A stretch of 64,000 nt of DNA, from the NCBI GenBank assembly GCA_963747405.1, contig CAVVFG010000021.1:20617-84616 (forward strand), given 5' to 3'. Numbering within the stretch: position 1 is the stretch's first letter; the number at the start of each line of letters is the position of its first letter. A program made the position numbers and the translations under genes. This DNA comes from Fodinibacter sp963747405 (lineage in GTDB: Bacteria > Actinomycetota > Actinomycetes > Actinomycetales > Dermatophilaceae). The notes under the pieces are model-generated. The model worked only from the letters and a program-made list of their open reading frames with translations, was not told where the DNA came from and made no database searches. Below are positions 1 through 9,611 of the stretch, piece after piece.

Positions 1-52
1 CCGCGGCAAGGGCCGCGAGCGCGGCCCAGAGTCTGCGGGACGTGCGGGACAT
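1..52 (-). CDS. Start of a secreted protein (partial, cut by window edge)
   Basis: An ATG at 52 on the minus strand opens a frame reading MSRTSRRLWAALAALAA before the window ends. A basic N-terminus followed by an Ala/Leu core looks like a signal peptide or membrane anchor. A TGGAG ribosome site lies about 7 nt upstream. It follows rsmI on the same strand after 125 bp. Too little is visible to name the product, and a spurious start cannot be excluded. Confidence 0.45.
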   Translation of the reverse strand, partial: MSRTSRRLWAALAALAA

Positions 53-177
53 GAGGGGCTCCAGGGTCTCAGGGGTCCCGGCCGGTGGGCAGGGGTTTGG
101 CTGACCGGCGGGATCCCTACAGCCTAAGGAGGGCGACACCGTCGGTAAAGGGCAGCCGGCCGAGGTGGCCGCGGTGG

Positions 178-1014
178 TCAGCCGCGACGCTGGGCGATGG
201 CGGCGTCGTAGAGCAGCTTCTTCGACAGCCCGGTGGCCGCGGCCACGTCGGCACAGACGGTCTTGAGCCGCTCCCCCTCGGCCACCCGCTCGCGGATCCC
301 CTCGAGCTGGCTGGCGAGGTCGGCCACCCGGCCGCTCGAGCCGGACACCACCAGGGTCACCTCGCCGCGCACGCCCTCGGCGGCCCAGGCCACCAGCTCG
401 GACAGCGCCCCGCGGCGCACCTCCTCGTAGGTCTTGGTCAGCTCGCGGCAGACCGCGGCCCGCCGGTCGGCGCCGAACGCCACCTCCATCGCCGACAGCG
501 TGCGGGCCACCCGGTGCGGCGCCTCGAAGAACACCATCGTGCGCCGCTCCGCAGCCAGCCCGGCGAGCGCCGCCGCTCGCTCCCCGGCCCGCCGGGAGAG
601 GAAGCCCTCGAAGCAGAACCGGTCGACCGGCAGGCCCGAGACGGCCAGCGCCATCAGCACCGCCGACGGCCCCGGCACACCGGTGACCCGCACGTCGATG
701 CCGACCGCCGCGCTGACCAGCCGGTAGCCGGGGTCGGACACCGACGGCATCCCCGCATCGGTCACGACGAGCACCCGGGCGCCCTCGCGCAGCCGCTCGA
801 CCAGCTCGGGAGTTCGCTCGGCCTCGTTGTGCTCGTGGTACGACACCACCCGGCCGGTGGGGTTGACGTCGAGCGCCTGGCACAGCCGGCGCAGCCGGCG
901 GGTGTCCTCCGCGGCGACCACGTCGGCCAGGCGCAGCTCGTCGGCCAGGCGGGGGGCGGCATCGCGCGGGTCGCCGATCGGGGTCGCTGCCAGCACCAGC
1001 ACGCCGCCGCTCAT
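178..1014 (-). CDS. rsmI: 16S rRNA (cytidine1402-2'-O)-methyltransferase RsmI
   Basis: 278 aa, normal length for RsmI. The enzyme transfers a methyl group from S-adenosylmethionine to the 2'-O of C1402 in the ribosomal decoding centre. The tetrapyrrole-methylase fold is visible: an N-terminal TPIGDPRD box, VVAAEDTRR near residue 35, and GMPSVSDPGYRLV near residues 88-100. It starts at ATG 1014, divergent from pmt with about 65 bp between start codons, the arrangement seen in many actinobacteria. A GAGGAT box 6 nt before the ATG could act either as a -10 element for a leaderless message or as a ribosome site. The assignment is secure. Confidence 0.97.
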   Translation of the reverse strand: MSGGVLVLAATPIGDPRDAAPRLADELRLADVVAAEDTRRLRRLCQALDVNPTGRVVSYHEHNEAERTPELVERLREGARVLVVTDAGMPSVSDPGYRLVSAAVGIDVRVTGVPGPSAVLMALAVSGLPVDRFCFEGFLSRRAGERAAALAGLAAERRTMVFFEAPHRVARTLSAMEVAFGADRRAAVCRELTKTYEEVRRGALSELVAWAAEGVRGEVTLVVSGSSGRVADLASQLEGIRERVAEGERLKTVCADVAAATGLSKKLLYDAAIAQRRG

Positions 1015-1067
1015 GGGGCGATCCTCGCACGCCGTGCCGGGCGCCCGGTGCGCTCGATCCCCCGACC

Positions 1068-1073
1068 TAGGAT
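1068..1073 (+). promoter_or_regulatory. Predicted -10 box (TAGGAT) for pmt, leaderless
   Basis: TAGGAT is followed by exactly 6 nt and then GTG 1080, placing the likely transcription start on the start codon itself. The same TANNNT-N6-start geometry recurs before several other genes here. It is inferred from sequence only. Confidence 0.45.
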
Positions 1074-1079
1074 GTGCCG

Positions 1080-2639
1080 GTGACCCGGACCGACGAGCTG
1101 CGCCTGCGGCTGCTCGGCACCGGTCCGACCGACCGGCTGTGGGGGTGGCTGGGCCCGGGCCTGATCGCCCTCCTCGGGGGCGTGCTCCGGCTCTGGAACC
1201 TCGACCACCCCCGGGCCCTGGTGTTCGACGAGACCTACTACGTCAAGCAGGCGTACTCCCTGCTGCACTTCGGCGTCGAGATGCGGGTGCGCGACTCGCT
1301 GAAGAAGCCCGACGACGCCTTCGTCAGCGGCAGCCAGAACATCTTCTCCACCACCGACGGCGACATGGTGGTGCACCCACCCGCCGGGAAGTGGCTCATC
1401 GCAGCCGGCGAGTGGCTGTTCGGGTCGGGCTCGGGGCTGGGCTGGCGGTTCTCGGTGGCGCTGGTCGGCACGCTGTCCATCCTGGTCGTGGGGCGCGTGG
1501 CCCGTCGGATGTTCGGGTCGACGGCCCTGGGCTGCGTGGCGGCCTTTCTGCTGGCCTTCGAGGGGTCGCACTTCGTGATGTCGCGCACCGGCATCCTCGA
1601 CATCATCGTGTCGTTCTGGGCGCTGTGCGGCTTCGCGGCGCTGCTCGTCGACCGTGACCGCAGCCGCGAGATCCTGGCCCGGAAGGTGGGTGCGCTGCCC
1701 CGCGGCAGCTGGCCGGTGGGGATGGGGCCCTGGCTCGGCTGGCGGCCGTGGCGGTGGGTCGCGGGCCTGTCGCTGGGGCTGTGCACGAGCACCAAGTGGT
1801 CGGGACTGTTCTTCCTGGCGGCCTTCGGCATCATGTCGGTCTGGTGGGACATGGGTGCACGGCGGGCGGCCGGCGTGCGCCGGTGGGGTCGCGGCGCCCT
1901 GTTCAAGGACGGCCCTTTCGCCGCGGTGGCGATGGTGGGCACCGCCGTGGTCGTCTACGTGGTGTCCTGGTCGGGGTGGTTCCTGACCTCGATCGGCTAC
2001 CACCGCCAGTGGGACACCTTCAACCCGGGCCAGGGGCCGCAGTGGCTGCCGCCGGTGCTGCGCAACTGGTGGAAGTACCACCAGGACGCCTACCAGTTCA
2101 ACACCACGCTGCGCACGCCGCACCCCTACCAGTCGAACCCGTGGTCGTGGCTGGCGCAGACCCGACCGACGTCCTTCTACTACGAGAGCCGCGCGCGGGG
2201 CGTGGCCGGCTGCACGGTCGACCAGTGCTCGCAGGCGATCAACCCGATCGGCACGATCTCGGTGTGGTGGGTCGGCATCCTCGCGCTGCTCGTGGTGCTG
2301 TGGTGGTGGCTGGTGCGCCGCGACTGGCGGGCCGGTGCCATCGCCGCGGGCTTCGTCGGCGGCTACCTGCCGTGGTTCGCCTACCAGGACCGCACGATCT
2401 ACACCTTCTACGCCGTGGCGTTCGAGCCGTTCGTGGTGCTCGCGGTGGCGTTCCTCATCGGGTTGTGGGTGGGGCGGCGCGAGGACGACCCCGCCCGGTG
2501 GCGCCGGCGCTGGTACGTCGTCGGCGGCTACCTGGCCTTCACGCTCGCGCTGTTCGCCTTCTTCCACCCGGTGTACGTCGCCGACACCATTCCCTACGCG
2601 CAGTGGCGCTGGCGGATGTGGTTCCCGAGCTGGATCTGA
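1080..2639 (+). CDS. pmt: Polyprenyl-phosphate-mannose protein O-mannosyltransferase (Pmt, GT39)
   Basis: About 519 aa, an integral membrane glycosyltransferase. It moves mannose from polyprenyl-phosphate-mannose onto Ser/Thr of proteins crossing the membrane through Sec. The first external loop carries the conserved acidic pair in VFDETYYVKQAYSL near residue 45, as in GT39 enzymes. About ten hydrophobic segments follow, with a C-terminal four-helix block ending in WRMWFPSWI. The length matches mycobacterial Pmt. I chose GTG 1080 over GTG 1074 because of the leaderless -10 box. The gene is convergent with the M6 protease, and a long hairpin lies between them. Exported protease and hydrolase nearby are plausible substrates, but that is speculation. 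Confidence 0.93.
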   Translation: MTRTDELRLRLLGTGPTDRLWGWLGPGLIALLGGVLRLWNLDHPRALVFDETYYVKQAYSLLHFGVEMRVRDSLKKPDDAFVSGSQNIFSTTDGDMVVHPPAGKWLIAAGEWLFGSGSGLGWRFSVALVGTLSILVVGRVARRMFGSTALGCVAAFLLAFEGSHFVMSRTGILDIIVSFWALCGFAALLVDRDRSREILARKVGALPRGSWPVGMGPWLGWRPWRWVAGLSLGLCTSTKWSGLFFLAAFGIMSVWWDMGARRAAGVRRWGRGALFKDGPFAAVAMVGTAVVVYVVSWSGWFLTSIGYHRQWDTFNPGQGPQWLPPVLRNWWKYHQDAYQFNTTLRTPHPYQSNPWSWLAQTRPTSFYYESRARGVAGCTVDQCSQAINPIGTISVWWVGILALLVVLWWWLVRRDWRAGAIAAGFVGGYLPWFAYQDRTIYTFYAVAFEPFVVLAVAFLIGLWVGRREDDPARWRRRWYVVGGYLAFTLALFAFFHPVYVADTIPYAQWRWRMWFPSWI

Positions 2640-2724
2640 GCGGCGGGCCCGCAGCGCGGTCCGTTGCCGCGCTGATCCCACGGCCCCCTGCCGGCAGGTC
2701 GTGCGACCTCGAGAGGCCGCAGCG

Positions 2725-2772
2725 CACACGGCGACGGGCCGGAGGAGATGTCCTCCGGCCCGCCGCCGTGTG
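2725..2772. terminator. Bidirectional hairpin terminator between pmt and the M6 protease
   Basis: A 48-nt inverted repeat: a 9-bp outer arm (CACACGGCG / CGCCGTGTG), one A-C mismatch, a 12-bp inner arm (CGGGCCGGAGGA / TCCTCCGGCCCG) and a GATG loop. It lies in the gap between two convergent stop codons (2639 and 2794). There is no clear U tract, which is common in high-GC actinobacteria. Confidence 0.75.
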
Positions 2773-2793
2773 GTGCTCGGGTGGTTCCCCTGG

Positions 2794-5244
2794 TTACGGG
2801 GTGACCGCCCGGGTGTCGATCCGGATCTTGACGGAGGTGCCCTTCTCCTTCAGAACCCGGATGGTGGTGCCGCTACCGGCGACCTTCACACCAGCGGTGG
2901 GCTGGTCGGTCTTGAAGTAGCGCATCGGGTTGCTGTCGTCGAAGAGCGGGTTGCCCTTCTGGCCACGCAGGTAGCTCGCGCGGCCGGTGGCCGGGTTGTG
3001 CAGGGTGAACGAGTCCACCTTCTGCAGCCCGAACGGGGCGTCGTACATCTGGATGCGCGGACGCCACGGCTGGCCGTCGAGGTTGTAGATCGTGCGCGGG
3101 TGCGCGTCGATCGGGAGAATGAGCCCCTCACCGGGGTGCTGGCTCGTGTTGTTGTCGCCCTGCGAGGTGTCCCACTGGGAGATGAGCAGGCCGTCCTGGT
3201 AGGGGAAGTGCTCCACGAAGTCGGGCTTGTTCGGGAACCCGAAGTTGTACGGCCCGGTCTTCAGGTAGCGGTCGAAGGCCACGTACTCGCGGTTGCTCGC
3301 GATGTAGTACTGCGGGTACTGCGTGGTCGACGTCGCGCCCACGGAGGTGAACCCGTTGAGCGTCCAGCCGTTCGGGCTGGTCTCCGCGCCGTCCGAGAGC
3401 AGCGTGGTGCCGCCGGCGGTCAGGGCGATGTCGTCGACGAAGATGCCGCTCGGCACGTCCGGCTCCTGGCCCTGGGCTGCGCCGTCGGTGGAGTAGCGCA
3501 CCCGCAGGTCGATCGTCGTGCCGGCGTAGGCGGACAGGTCGAAGGTGGCCGAGGTCCAGTCAGGCTGGTAGCCGTCGATGCCGTTGCCCTCGGCCGCCGT
3601 GGTGATGTTGCCGGGGATGGCCTTGAAGCCGCTGCCGTCGTTCACCTCGACGAAGGCGTAGTCGCACGGGTCGGGGCCGCAGTCCTCGATGTTCCAGCGG
3701 GCCTGGAACGTCAGGGTGGCGGGCTCCGCGGGCAGCGCGACCGAGCGCGACATCGTCGAGTTCAGGCCGTCGCCCGAGCCGGACCACCACTGCTTGGAAC
3801 CGGCGAAGGGTGCACCCAGGGTGGTGGAGATCTCCTTGTCGGGCAGCACCACCACGACGCCCTGGGCCTTCTTCGAGTTGTACTCGTGCGGGCCGAGCTC
3901 GAGGGTGCGGCGCTGGCCGGGCACGACGATCTCGTAGTCGAGCCAGCCGAGCTGCAGCTTGTCCCAGGCGGACAGGTCGGCCGCACGCGAACCGATGGCG
4001 TTGTCGCCGGGTGCGGAGACCCGGCTCTGCGCCATCAGGGTCCACCAGTTGACCGGGTTCTCCTTGCTCGAGGGCGGGCCGGAGGTGTCGTAGTGGTCGG
4101 GCAGGCCGAGGTCGTGGCCGAACTCGTGGGCGATGACCGACAGGCCACCGTTCTCGGGCTGCACGGTGTAGTCGGCGGCCCAGATGCCGGTGTCGCCGAC
4201 GGGGGTGCCGCCGAGGATCGGGATCGGTGCCGCGGGGTTGGTGCCCTGGAAGGCGCGCCAGCGGTGCGACCAGATGGCGTCCTCGCCCTGGTAGGGGTCA
4301 CCGTCGGCCTGGTCGCCGCCGGCGTGCACGATCTGCAGGTGGTCGATGTAGCCGTCGGGCTCGTTGAAGTTGCCGTCGCCGTCGATGTCGTAGCGGTCCC
4401 AGACGTCGAACTTGGCGATGATGGCCTTGATCTGGGCGGCCGTCTTGCCGGCAGCCTTCTGCTGCGCGACCCAGGCGTCCATGCCGTCCCTGACCAGCGC
4501 CCAGGTGTTGCTGCACACGTTGCTGCCGCACGGGTAGCCGTCGCTGCGGCCGTACCGGGCCTCGTTGTAGGGGACGGTGACCGGGTCGGTGACCAGCCCG
4601 GCGATGGAGTAGCGGCCGGAGGACTGCTTCTCGTAGTACTGCCGCATCGACTCGGTGCCGGTCACGGAGCCGTTGCCGAAGTAGAGGTCCTTGTAGTAGG
4701 CCTTGCCGTAGTTCGGGTACCAGTCCGTGGTGTTGTCGACCGCGCGGTTGGGCTCGGGGATCTCATTGAACTTGGGCCCGTCGAACCGGGTGGGGCCCGC
4801 GATGTTCGGGTTGGTGTCCTGGTCGGGGTAGTTCGGGTGACGTTTGTTGCCGAACTGCACGACGAGGACGAACAGCTGGTCGGTGTCCTCGCGGGCGAGC
4901 TCGACGTACTGGTCGACCTTCTTCGCCTTCCGGGCCTTCTTCTTGCCCTTGCCCGCCGTGGCGGCCTGCTCGCCCTCGCCGACCTTGACGACGGTGCTGT
5001 TGCCGATCCGCTGTGGCCTGGCCTCGCCCTGGAGCACCGAGGAGACGGCCGTCTTGCGCAGCTCGGCCTGCTTGTCCGCGATGGGGTCGGGGAGGCTGTC
5101 GCTCGGGATGGCGGCTTGTGGCTCGCCGAGCGGGCTCTGCGACGGAGCCTTGGAGGCGGTGGCGGCGGCCATCGGAGCCGTCATCGTCGCCCCCAACCCC
5201 GCTGCAAGCGCCAGGCTGAGTAGCCCGGTAGTGGTCTTTCGCAC
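2794..5244 (-). CDS. Secreted M6-family zinc metalloprotease (immune inhibitor A-like)
   Basis: About 816 aa from GTG 5244, chosen because AGGAGG lies 7 nt upstream and because it places a signal peptide (VRKTTTGLLSLALAAGLGAT) at the N-terminus. The zinc site HEFGH is at about residues 373-377, inside AHEFGHDLGLPDHYD, the M6 signature. Past the catalytic region the chain resembles immune inhibitor A proteins, with beta-rich segments (LTFQARWNIEDCG, GIFVDDIALT) that probably bind substrate. A Lys-rich stretch (GKKKARKAKK) follows the propeptide-like region near residue 85. It should act outside the cell on peptides or proteins. The gene stands alone, convergent with pmt. Confidence 0.93.
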   Translation of the reverse strand: MRKTTTGLLSLALAAGLGATMTAPMAAATASKAPSQSPLGEPQAAIPSDSLPDPIADKQAELRKTAVSSVLQGEARPQRIGNSTVVKVGEGEQAATAGKGKKKARKAKKVDQYVELAREDTDQLFVLVVQFGNKRHPNYPDQDTNPNIAGPTRFDGPKFNEIPEPNRAVDNTTDWYPNYGKAYYKDLYFGNGSVTGTESMRQYYEKQSSGRYSIAGLVTDPVTVPYNEARYGRSDGYPCGSNVCSNTWALVRDGMDAWVAQQKAAGKTAAQIKAIIAKFDVWDRYDIDGDGNFNEPDGYIDHLQIVHAGGDQADGDPYQGEDAIWSHRWRAFQGTNPAAPIPILGGTPVGDTGIWAADYTVQPENGGLSVIAHEFGHDLGLPDHYDTSGPPSSKENPVNWWTLMAQSRVSAPGDNAIGSRAADLSAWDKLQLGWLDYEIVVPGQRRTLELGPHEYNSKKAQGVVVVLPDKEISTTLGAPFAGSKQWWSGSGDGLNSTMSRSVALPAEPATLTFQARWNIEDCGPDPCDYAFVEVNDGSGFKAIPGNITTAAEGNGIDGYQPDWTSATFDLSAYAGTTIDLRVRYSTDGAAQGQEPDVPSGIFVDDIALTAGGTTLLSDGAETSPNGWTLNGFTSVGATSTTQYPQYYIASNREYVAFDRYLKTGPYNFGFPNKPDFVEHFPYQDGLLISQWDTSQGDNNTSQHPGEGLILPIDAHPRTIYNLDGQPWRPRIQMYDAPFGLQKVDSFTLHNPATGRASYLRGQKGNPLFDDSNPMRYFKTDQPTAGVKVAGSGTTIRVLKEKGTSVKIRIDTRAVTP

Positions 5245-5478
5245 TGGTTGTCCTCCTGCAGATGGTGAAATGGTCCGTGCTGCCCACGAGATCACCGAAG
5301 AGGCAACACTGCGAGCGACCATAAGTGCCGGTGCCGGAGTCTGCTACCTGAACCGCCGGCCGCTCTGTGAGCGGTGTCACGGCGACGGCGCCGTCCGGTC
5401 GGGCCGGGGGCTTCGACCGGCAGCCGTCGCGGGCCGCCACGCGGACGCCGGTGCCAGGGTCCTGTCGGTGGGCCGGGC

Positions 5479-5484
5479 TAGGTT
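5479..5484 (+). promoter_or_regulatory. Predicted -10 box (TAGGTT) for the TM0106-family gene
   Basis: TAGGTT is followed by CGGGTC and then ATG 5491. No ribosome site is visible before that ATG, which supports a leaderless message. The 246-bp gap to the protease start must also hold the minus-strand promoter, which I could not place with confidence. Confidence 0.45.
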
Positions 5485-5490
5485 CGGGTC

Positions 5491-8400
5491 ATGTTCCTCC
5501 TCGGCGACTCCGGTCGGCTCGTCATCAGCGCGAGCGACCTGCGCACGGCGGCGGCCTGCGAGTTCGCGCTGGTGCGCGAGCTCGATGCCGTGCTGGGCCG
5601 GGCGTCGCGGGTCGCTGCCGACGACGACCCGATGGCCGCGCGGGTCATCGCCCTGGGCAACGAGCACGAGCAGACCGAGCTGCGCCGGCTGGCCCGGGCG
5701 CACCCGGGTCGGGTCGTGCAGTTCCAGCGGCCGGGGTACTCCCCCACCGACCTCACCCGGGCCCACGCCCAGACGCTCGAGGCGCTGCGCTCCGACGCCG
5801 AGGTGGTCTACCAGGCCACCTTCTTCGACGGGGGATTCGTCGGGCACGCCGACTTCCTCGAGCGCACCGACGACGGCTGGCTGGTCAGCGACACCAAGCT
5901 GGCCCGCACCGAGAGCGTGCCGGCGCTGCTGCAGATCGCCGCCTACGCCTCACTGCTGCGCGAGGCCGGGGTGCCCACCGCGCCCTTCGCCCGGCTGGTC
6001 GTCGGCAGCGGTGAGGTGCGCGACTTCGCGCTCGACGACATCGTGCCGGTCTACCTGGCGCGGAGGGCCCGCCTCGACGCGCTGCTGTTCGAGCACCGGG
6101 CGTCCGACGGCCCCGCTCGCTGGGGCGACCCCTCGTGGCTCGCCTGCGGGCGCTGCGAGGTGTGCGAGCCAGAGGTCGAAGCGGCCCGCGACCTCCTGCT
6201 CGTGGCCGGCGTCCGCGCACCGACCCGCCGCAGGCTGCTCGATGCCGGGGTCTCGACCATCGACGAGCTCGCGGTGCGCGTCGAGCCGGTCGCCGACGTG
6301 CGGGCGGCGACGCTGCACCGGCTGCGCGAGCAGGCCCGGCTCCAGCTCGAGCAGGAGCGCGACCCTGCGGGGGGCGTCCGCTCCGAGGTCACCGACCCCG
6401 AGACGCTCCGCCGGATGCCGCGGCCGAGCCCGGGTGACGTCTTCTTCGACTTCGAGGGCGACCCGCTGTGGTCCGAGCGCGGCTCGCGCACCTGGGGGCT
6501 GGAGTACCTCTTCGGCATCGTCGAGGTCGACACCGGCGAGCCGGTGTTCCGTACCTTCTGGGCACACGACCGTGAGGCCGAGAAGCAGGCCCTGGTCGGC
6601 TTCGTCACCTGGCTGAACGAGCGGCGGCAGGCGTGGCCCGACCTGCACGTCTACCACTACGCCGCCTACGAGACCGCGGCGCTGCTCCGCCTCGCGGCCC
6701 GCCACGGGGTGTGCGAGGACGAGGTCGACCAGCTGCTGCGCGAGGGCGTGTTCGTCGACCTGTATGCCGTGGTGCGCTCGGCGATCCGGGTGTCGCAGCG
6801 CTCCTACTCGATCAAGAAGCTCGAGCCCCTCTACATGGAGGCCCGCGACGCCGCGGTCACCAACGCCGCCGACTCGATCGTCGTCTACCACCAGTTCATG
6901 GCCGCCCGCGACGCCGAGCGGCACGACGAGGCCGCACGCCTGATCGACGAGATCGCCGTGTACAACCGCGACGACTGCGTGTCCACGTGGATGCTGCGCG
7001 ACTGGCTGCTGGCCCAGCAGGCGAGCGCGGGAGCGGCCGGGCCCGACGACGCCCCGGTCGCCGGAGCGGAGGCCGGCGCGGCCCAGACCCCCGGCGAACA
7101 GCGGCTGGCACTGATGCGCCTGGAGGCACTGCTGCGCGACCGCGTTGCCGGCGTCAAGCCGCACGAGCGCTCGGCCGAGCAGCAGGCCGTGGCCCTGGTC
7201 GCCTCGTCGGTGCTCTTCCACGCCCGCGAGGACAAGCCGGTGTGGCAGGCGCACTTCGAGCGGCTGCGGCTGCCCGTGGGCGACTGGCGCTCCAGCGAGG
7301 GGGTGTTCCTCGTCGAGGGCGGGGAGGTGCTCCGGCAGTGGCACACGCCGCCGCGCGCCCGCAGCTCGCGGCGAGTCCTACGCCTCGAGGGCGAGCCGAT
7401 GCGCGGCATCCCGCTGTCACCTGGCGTGCGGGTGAGCACGGTCTACCCCGACCCACCGCCCGACGGCATCACCACCCTTCCCGGCCACGCCAACGCCTGC
7501 TCCGGGGCGGGGGTCACCGTGCTCGAGGCGCAGGAGGGCACCGCCTCGAACGGCCGGCTCCACCAGACGCTGGTCGTCGAGGAGCTCCAGCCGAAGGTGG
7601 CCTGCGAGCACGACGACCTGCCGGTCGGCCTCGTGCCCTCGGGGGTGCTGCGCACCCGCCCGATCGACGACGCCCTCGCCGAGGTCGCGCAGCGGGTGGT
7701 CGATGCCGGTGACGAGCTGCCGCGATCGGCCGGCATCGACCTGCTCGTGCGCCGGCTCCCCCGGCTGCGCGGGGCGGCGGCGCTACCCCCGGTCGGTGTC
7801 GGGCGCACGCGCCACGTCGACGCCGTGCGCGCCGCGCTGCTCGCCACCGACGACTCCTACCTCGCGGTGCAGGGGCCGCCGGGCACCGGCAAGACCTACG
7901 TCGCCGCCCACGTCATCGCCGGCCTCGTGCTCGAGCACGGCTGGGCAGTGGGTGTCACCTCGCAGGGGCACAAGGCGATCGAGAACGTGCTGCGCGCCGT
8001 CGTGGCGGCGGGGGTGCCGGCCCAGCGGGTGGGCAAGTCCACCCGCGACCCCGACGGCGCCACCTGGACCGTGCTCGACAAGGCCGACGACCTCGGCGCG
8101 TTCGCCGCCGCCCACGCGCGGGCCGGCCGGGGCTACGTGGTGGGCGGCACGGCCTGGGACCTCACCAACACCAAGCGGGTCGGGCGCGGCCAGCTCGACC
8201 TCGTGGTCGTCGACGAGGCGGGCCAGTTCTCGCTCGCGAAGACGCTGGCGTGCTCCGTGGCCGGCGACCGCCTACTGCTGCTCGGCGACCCCCAGCAGCT
8301 GCCGCAGGTGTCGCAGGGCATCCACCCCGACCCGGTCGACGCGTCGGCGCTGGGCTGGCTGATCGGTGACGAGCCGGTGCTACCGGCGCAGCTGGGTTAC

Positions 8401-9075
8401 TTCCTCGAGACCACTTGGCGCATGCACCCCGCCCTGACCGCTCCCGTGTCGCGGCTCTCGTACGCCGGGAAGCTGCGGTCCGAGACCACGGTCACGGCTG
8501 CCCGCGCCCTCGACGGCATCGACCCAGGGCTGCACGTGCGCCTGGTCGACCACCACGACAACTCGACGTGGTCACCGCAGGAGGCCGTCGTGGTGCGCGA
8601 CCTCGTGCACGACCTGCTGGGCCGCACCTGGCACGACCCCGCCGAGCGCGACGCTGCCGGCGCCCCGGTCCGTCCGCGGCCGCTCGGCCCCACCGACGTC
8701 ATCGTCATCACGCCCTACAACGGCCAGGTGGGCCAGCTGCGGCGCACCCTCGACGATGCCGGGCTGGCCGACGTGCCGGTGGGCACGGTCGACAAGTTCC
8801 AGGGGCAGGAGGCGGCGGTCGCCATCGTGTCGATGGCGGCGTCGTCGCACTCCGACGTGTCGCGCGGCATGGGCTTCCTGCTCGACCGGCACCGGCTCAA
8901 CGTCGCGATCTCGCGCGGGCAGCACTGTGCCTTCGTCGTGCGCTCGAGCGTGCTCACCGACTTCGCCCCGCGCACGCCGACCGAGCTGATCGACCTGGGC
9001 GCCTTCCTCGGGCTGTGCGAGTCGGCCGTGAGCACGCACGACTGCACGCCCGCCGTGGCCGTGGTGCCGGCCTGA
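5491..9075 (+). CDS. TM0106-family RecB-like nuclease fused to an SF1 helicase
   Basis: 1194 aa. The N-terminal half matches the TM0106 RecB-like nuclease family: an N-terminal cysteine-bearing segment (SASDLRTAAACEFALVRE), a nuclease core with a GFVGHADFLER-like strand, a CxxC pair (LACGRCEVCEPE) near residue 217, and a second nuclease-like domain with VFFDFEGDPLW near residue 318 and YNRDDCVSTWMLRDW near residue 490 (DEDD-like). The C-terminal half is an SF1 DNA/RNA helicase: GPPGTGKT at about 795-802, VVVDEAGQFS near 907, GDPQQLPQV, and a final QGQEAAVAIVSM plus LNVAISRGQ block. It probably unwinds and cuts nucleic acid; the physiological role is unknown. Confidence 0.92.
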   Translation: MFLLGDSGRLVISASDLRTAAACEFALVRELDAVLGRASRVAADDDPMAARVIALGNEHEQTELRRLARAHPGRVVQFQRPGYSPTDLTRAHAQTLEALRSDAEVVYQATFFDGGFVGHADFLERTDDGWLVSDTKLARTESVPALLQIAAYASLLREAGVPTAPFARLVVGSGEVRDFALDDIVPVYLARRARLDALLFEHRASDGPARWGDPSWLACGRCEVCEPEVEAARDLLLVAGVRAPTRRRLLDAGVSTIDELAVRVEPVADVRAATLHRLREQARLQLEQERDPAGGVRSEVTDPETLRRMPRPSPGDVFFDFEGDPLWSERGSRTWGLEYLFGIVEVDTGEPVFRTFWAHDREAEKQALVGFVTWLNERRQAWPDLHVYHYAAYETAALLRLAARHGVCEDEVDQLLREGVFVDLYAVVRSAIRVSQRSYSIKKLEPLYMEARDAAVTNAADSIVVYHQFMAARDAERHDEAARLIDEIAVYNRDDCVSTWMLRDWLLAQQASAGAAGPDDAPVAGAEAGAAQTPGEQRLALMRLEALLRDRVAGVKPHERSAEQQAVALVASSVLFHAREDKPVWQAHFERLRLPVGDWRSSEGVFLVEGGEVLRQWHTPPRARSSRRVLRLEGEPMRGIPLSPGVRVSTVYPDPPPDGITTLPGHANACSGAGVTVLEAQEGTASNGRLHQTLVVEELQPKVACEHDDLPVGLVPSGVLRTRPIDDALAEVAQRVVDAGDELPRSAGIDLLVRRLPRLRGAAALPPVGVGRTRHVDAVRAALLATDDSYLAVQGPPGTGKTYVAAHVIAGLVLEHGWAVGVTSQGHKAIENVLRAVVAAGVPAQRVGKSTRDPDGATWTVLDKADDLGAFAAAHARAGRGYVVGGTAWDLTNTKRVGRGQLDLVVVDEAGQFSLAKTLACSVAGDRLLLLGDPQQLPQVSQGIHPDPVDASALGWLIGDEPVLPAQLGYFLETTWRMHPALTAPVSRLSYAGKLRSETTVTAARALDGIDPGLHVRLVDHHDNSTWSPQEAVVVRDLVHDLLGRTWHDPAERDAAGAPVRPRPLGPTDVIVITPYNGQVGQLRRTLDDAGLADVPVGTVDKFQGQEAAVAIVSMAASSHSDVSRGMGFLLDRHRLNVAISRGQHCAFVVRSSVLTDFAPRTPTELIDLGAFLGLCESAVSTHDCTPAVAVVPA

Positions 9076-9133
9076 GCAGGGCCGGCACGACGGCGGTCAC
9101 CGGTTCGGCGCGTGGCACCTCACCCGGCCACGG

Positions 9134-9604
9134 CTACCTGACCCGGCCGGCGGTCCACTTGGTGGTCCACAGCGTCGACAGCTTGACCACTCCCCCGGGT
9201 TTGGGTGAGTGCCAGATCTTCCCGTGGCCGGCGTAGACGCCGACGTGGCTGACGCGTGACGTCGAGCTCGCCGCGAAGAAGACCAGGTCGCCGGGCCGGA
9301 TCGAGCTCTTCGAGACGCGCATGGTGGCCTTGCGCTGAGCCGTCGCCGTGCGCGGCAGCTTCTTGTGGAGCCGGGTGTTGTAGACGTAGACGACCAGGCC
9401 GGAGCAGTCGAAGGCCCGGGGGCCGACCGCCCCGTACTTGTACGGCTTCCCCTTCTGGGCCGCCGAGATCGAGACCGCCTTCTGGGCGATGGTGGCGGCG
9501 TCGGCCTGCGGGGCCGGGGTGAACATGACCATGGCGAGCACGGCAGCAAGGGCTGCCACCAGGGTTCGGGCAGCGTTTCGCCGCCCGGGCATCACGGTGT
9601 GCAT
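9134..9604 (-). CDS. Secreted NlpC/P60 peptidoglycan hydrolase
   Basis: 156 aa with a signal peptide (residues about 8-37, ending near QADA) and a single NlpC/P60 domain. The catalytic Cys67 sits in FDCSGLVVYVYN, His120 in VSHVGVYAGH, and a third polar residue is His132 in WHSP. Such enzymes cut D-Glu-gamma-diaminopimelate bonds in cell-wall peptides. There is no SH3 or LysM targeting domain, so it is a minimal, probably freely secreted hydrolase. A c-di-AMP riboswitch directly upstream is the usual control for wall hydrolases in actinobacteria. The start may be ATG 9604 or the in-frame GTG/ATG 9-12 nt later. Confidence 0.93.
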   Translation of the reverse strand: MHTVMPGRRNAARTLVAALAAVLAMVMFTPAPQADAATIAQKAVSISAAQKGKPYKYGAVGPRAFDCSGLVVYVYNTRLHKKLPRTATAQRKATMRVSKSSIRPGDLVFFAASSTSRVSHVGVYAGHGKIWHSPKPGGVVKLSTLWTTKWTAGRVR

Positions 9605-9611
9605 GGAGGAG

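Noticed and set aside
1011..2729. A 572-codon minus-strand frame over pmt
   Set aside because: Pro/Arg/His-rich, no known domain, and it covers a well-identified membrane protein.
2335..5223. A 962-codon open frame on the plus strand opposite the M6 protease
   Set aside because: It is antisense to a clear metalloprotease, has Val/Arg/Asp-rich low-complexity content and no ribosome site. Long antisense frames are expected at this GC content.
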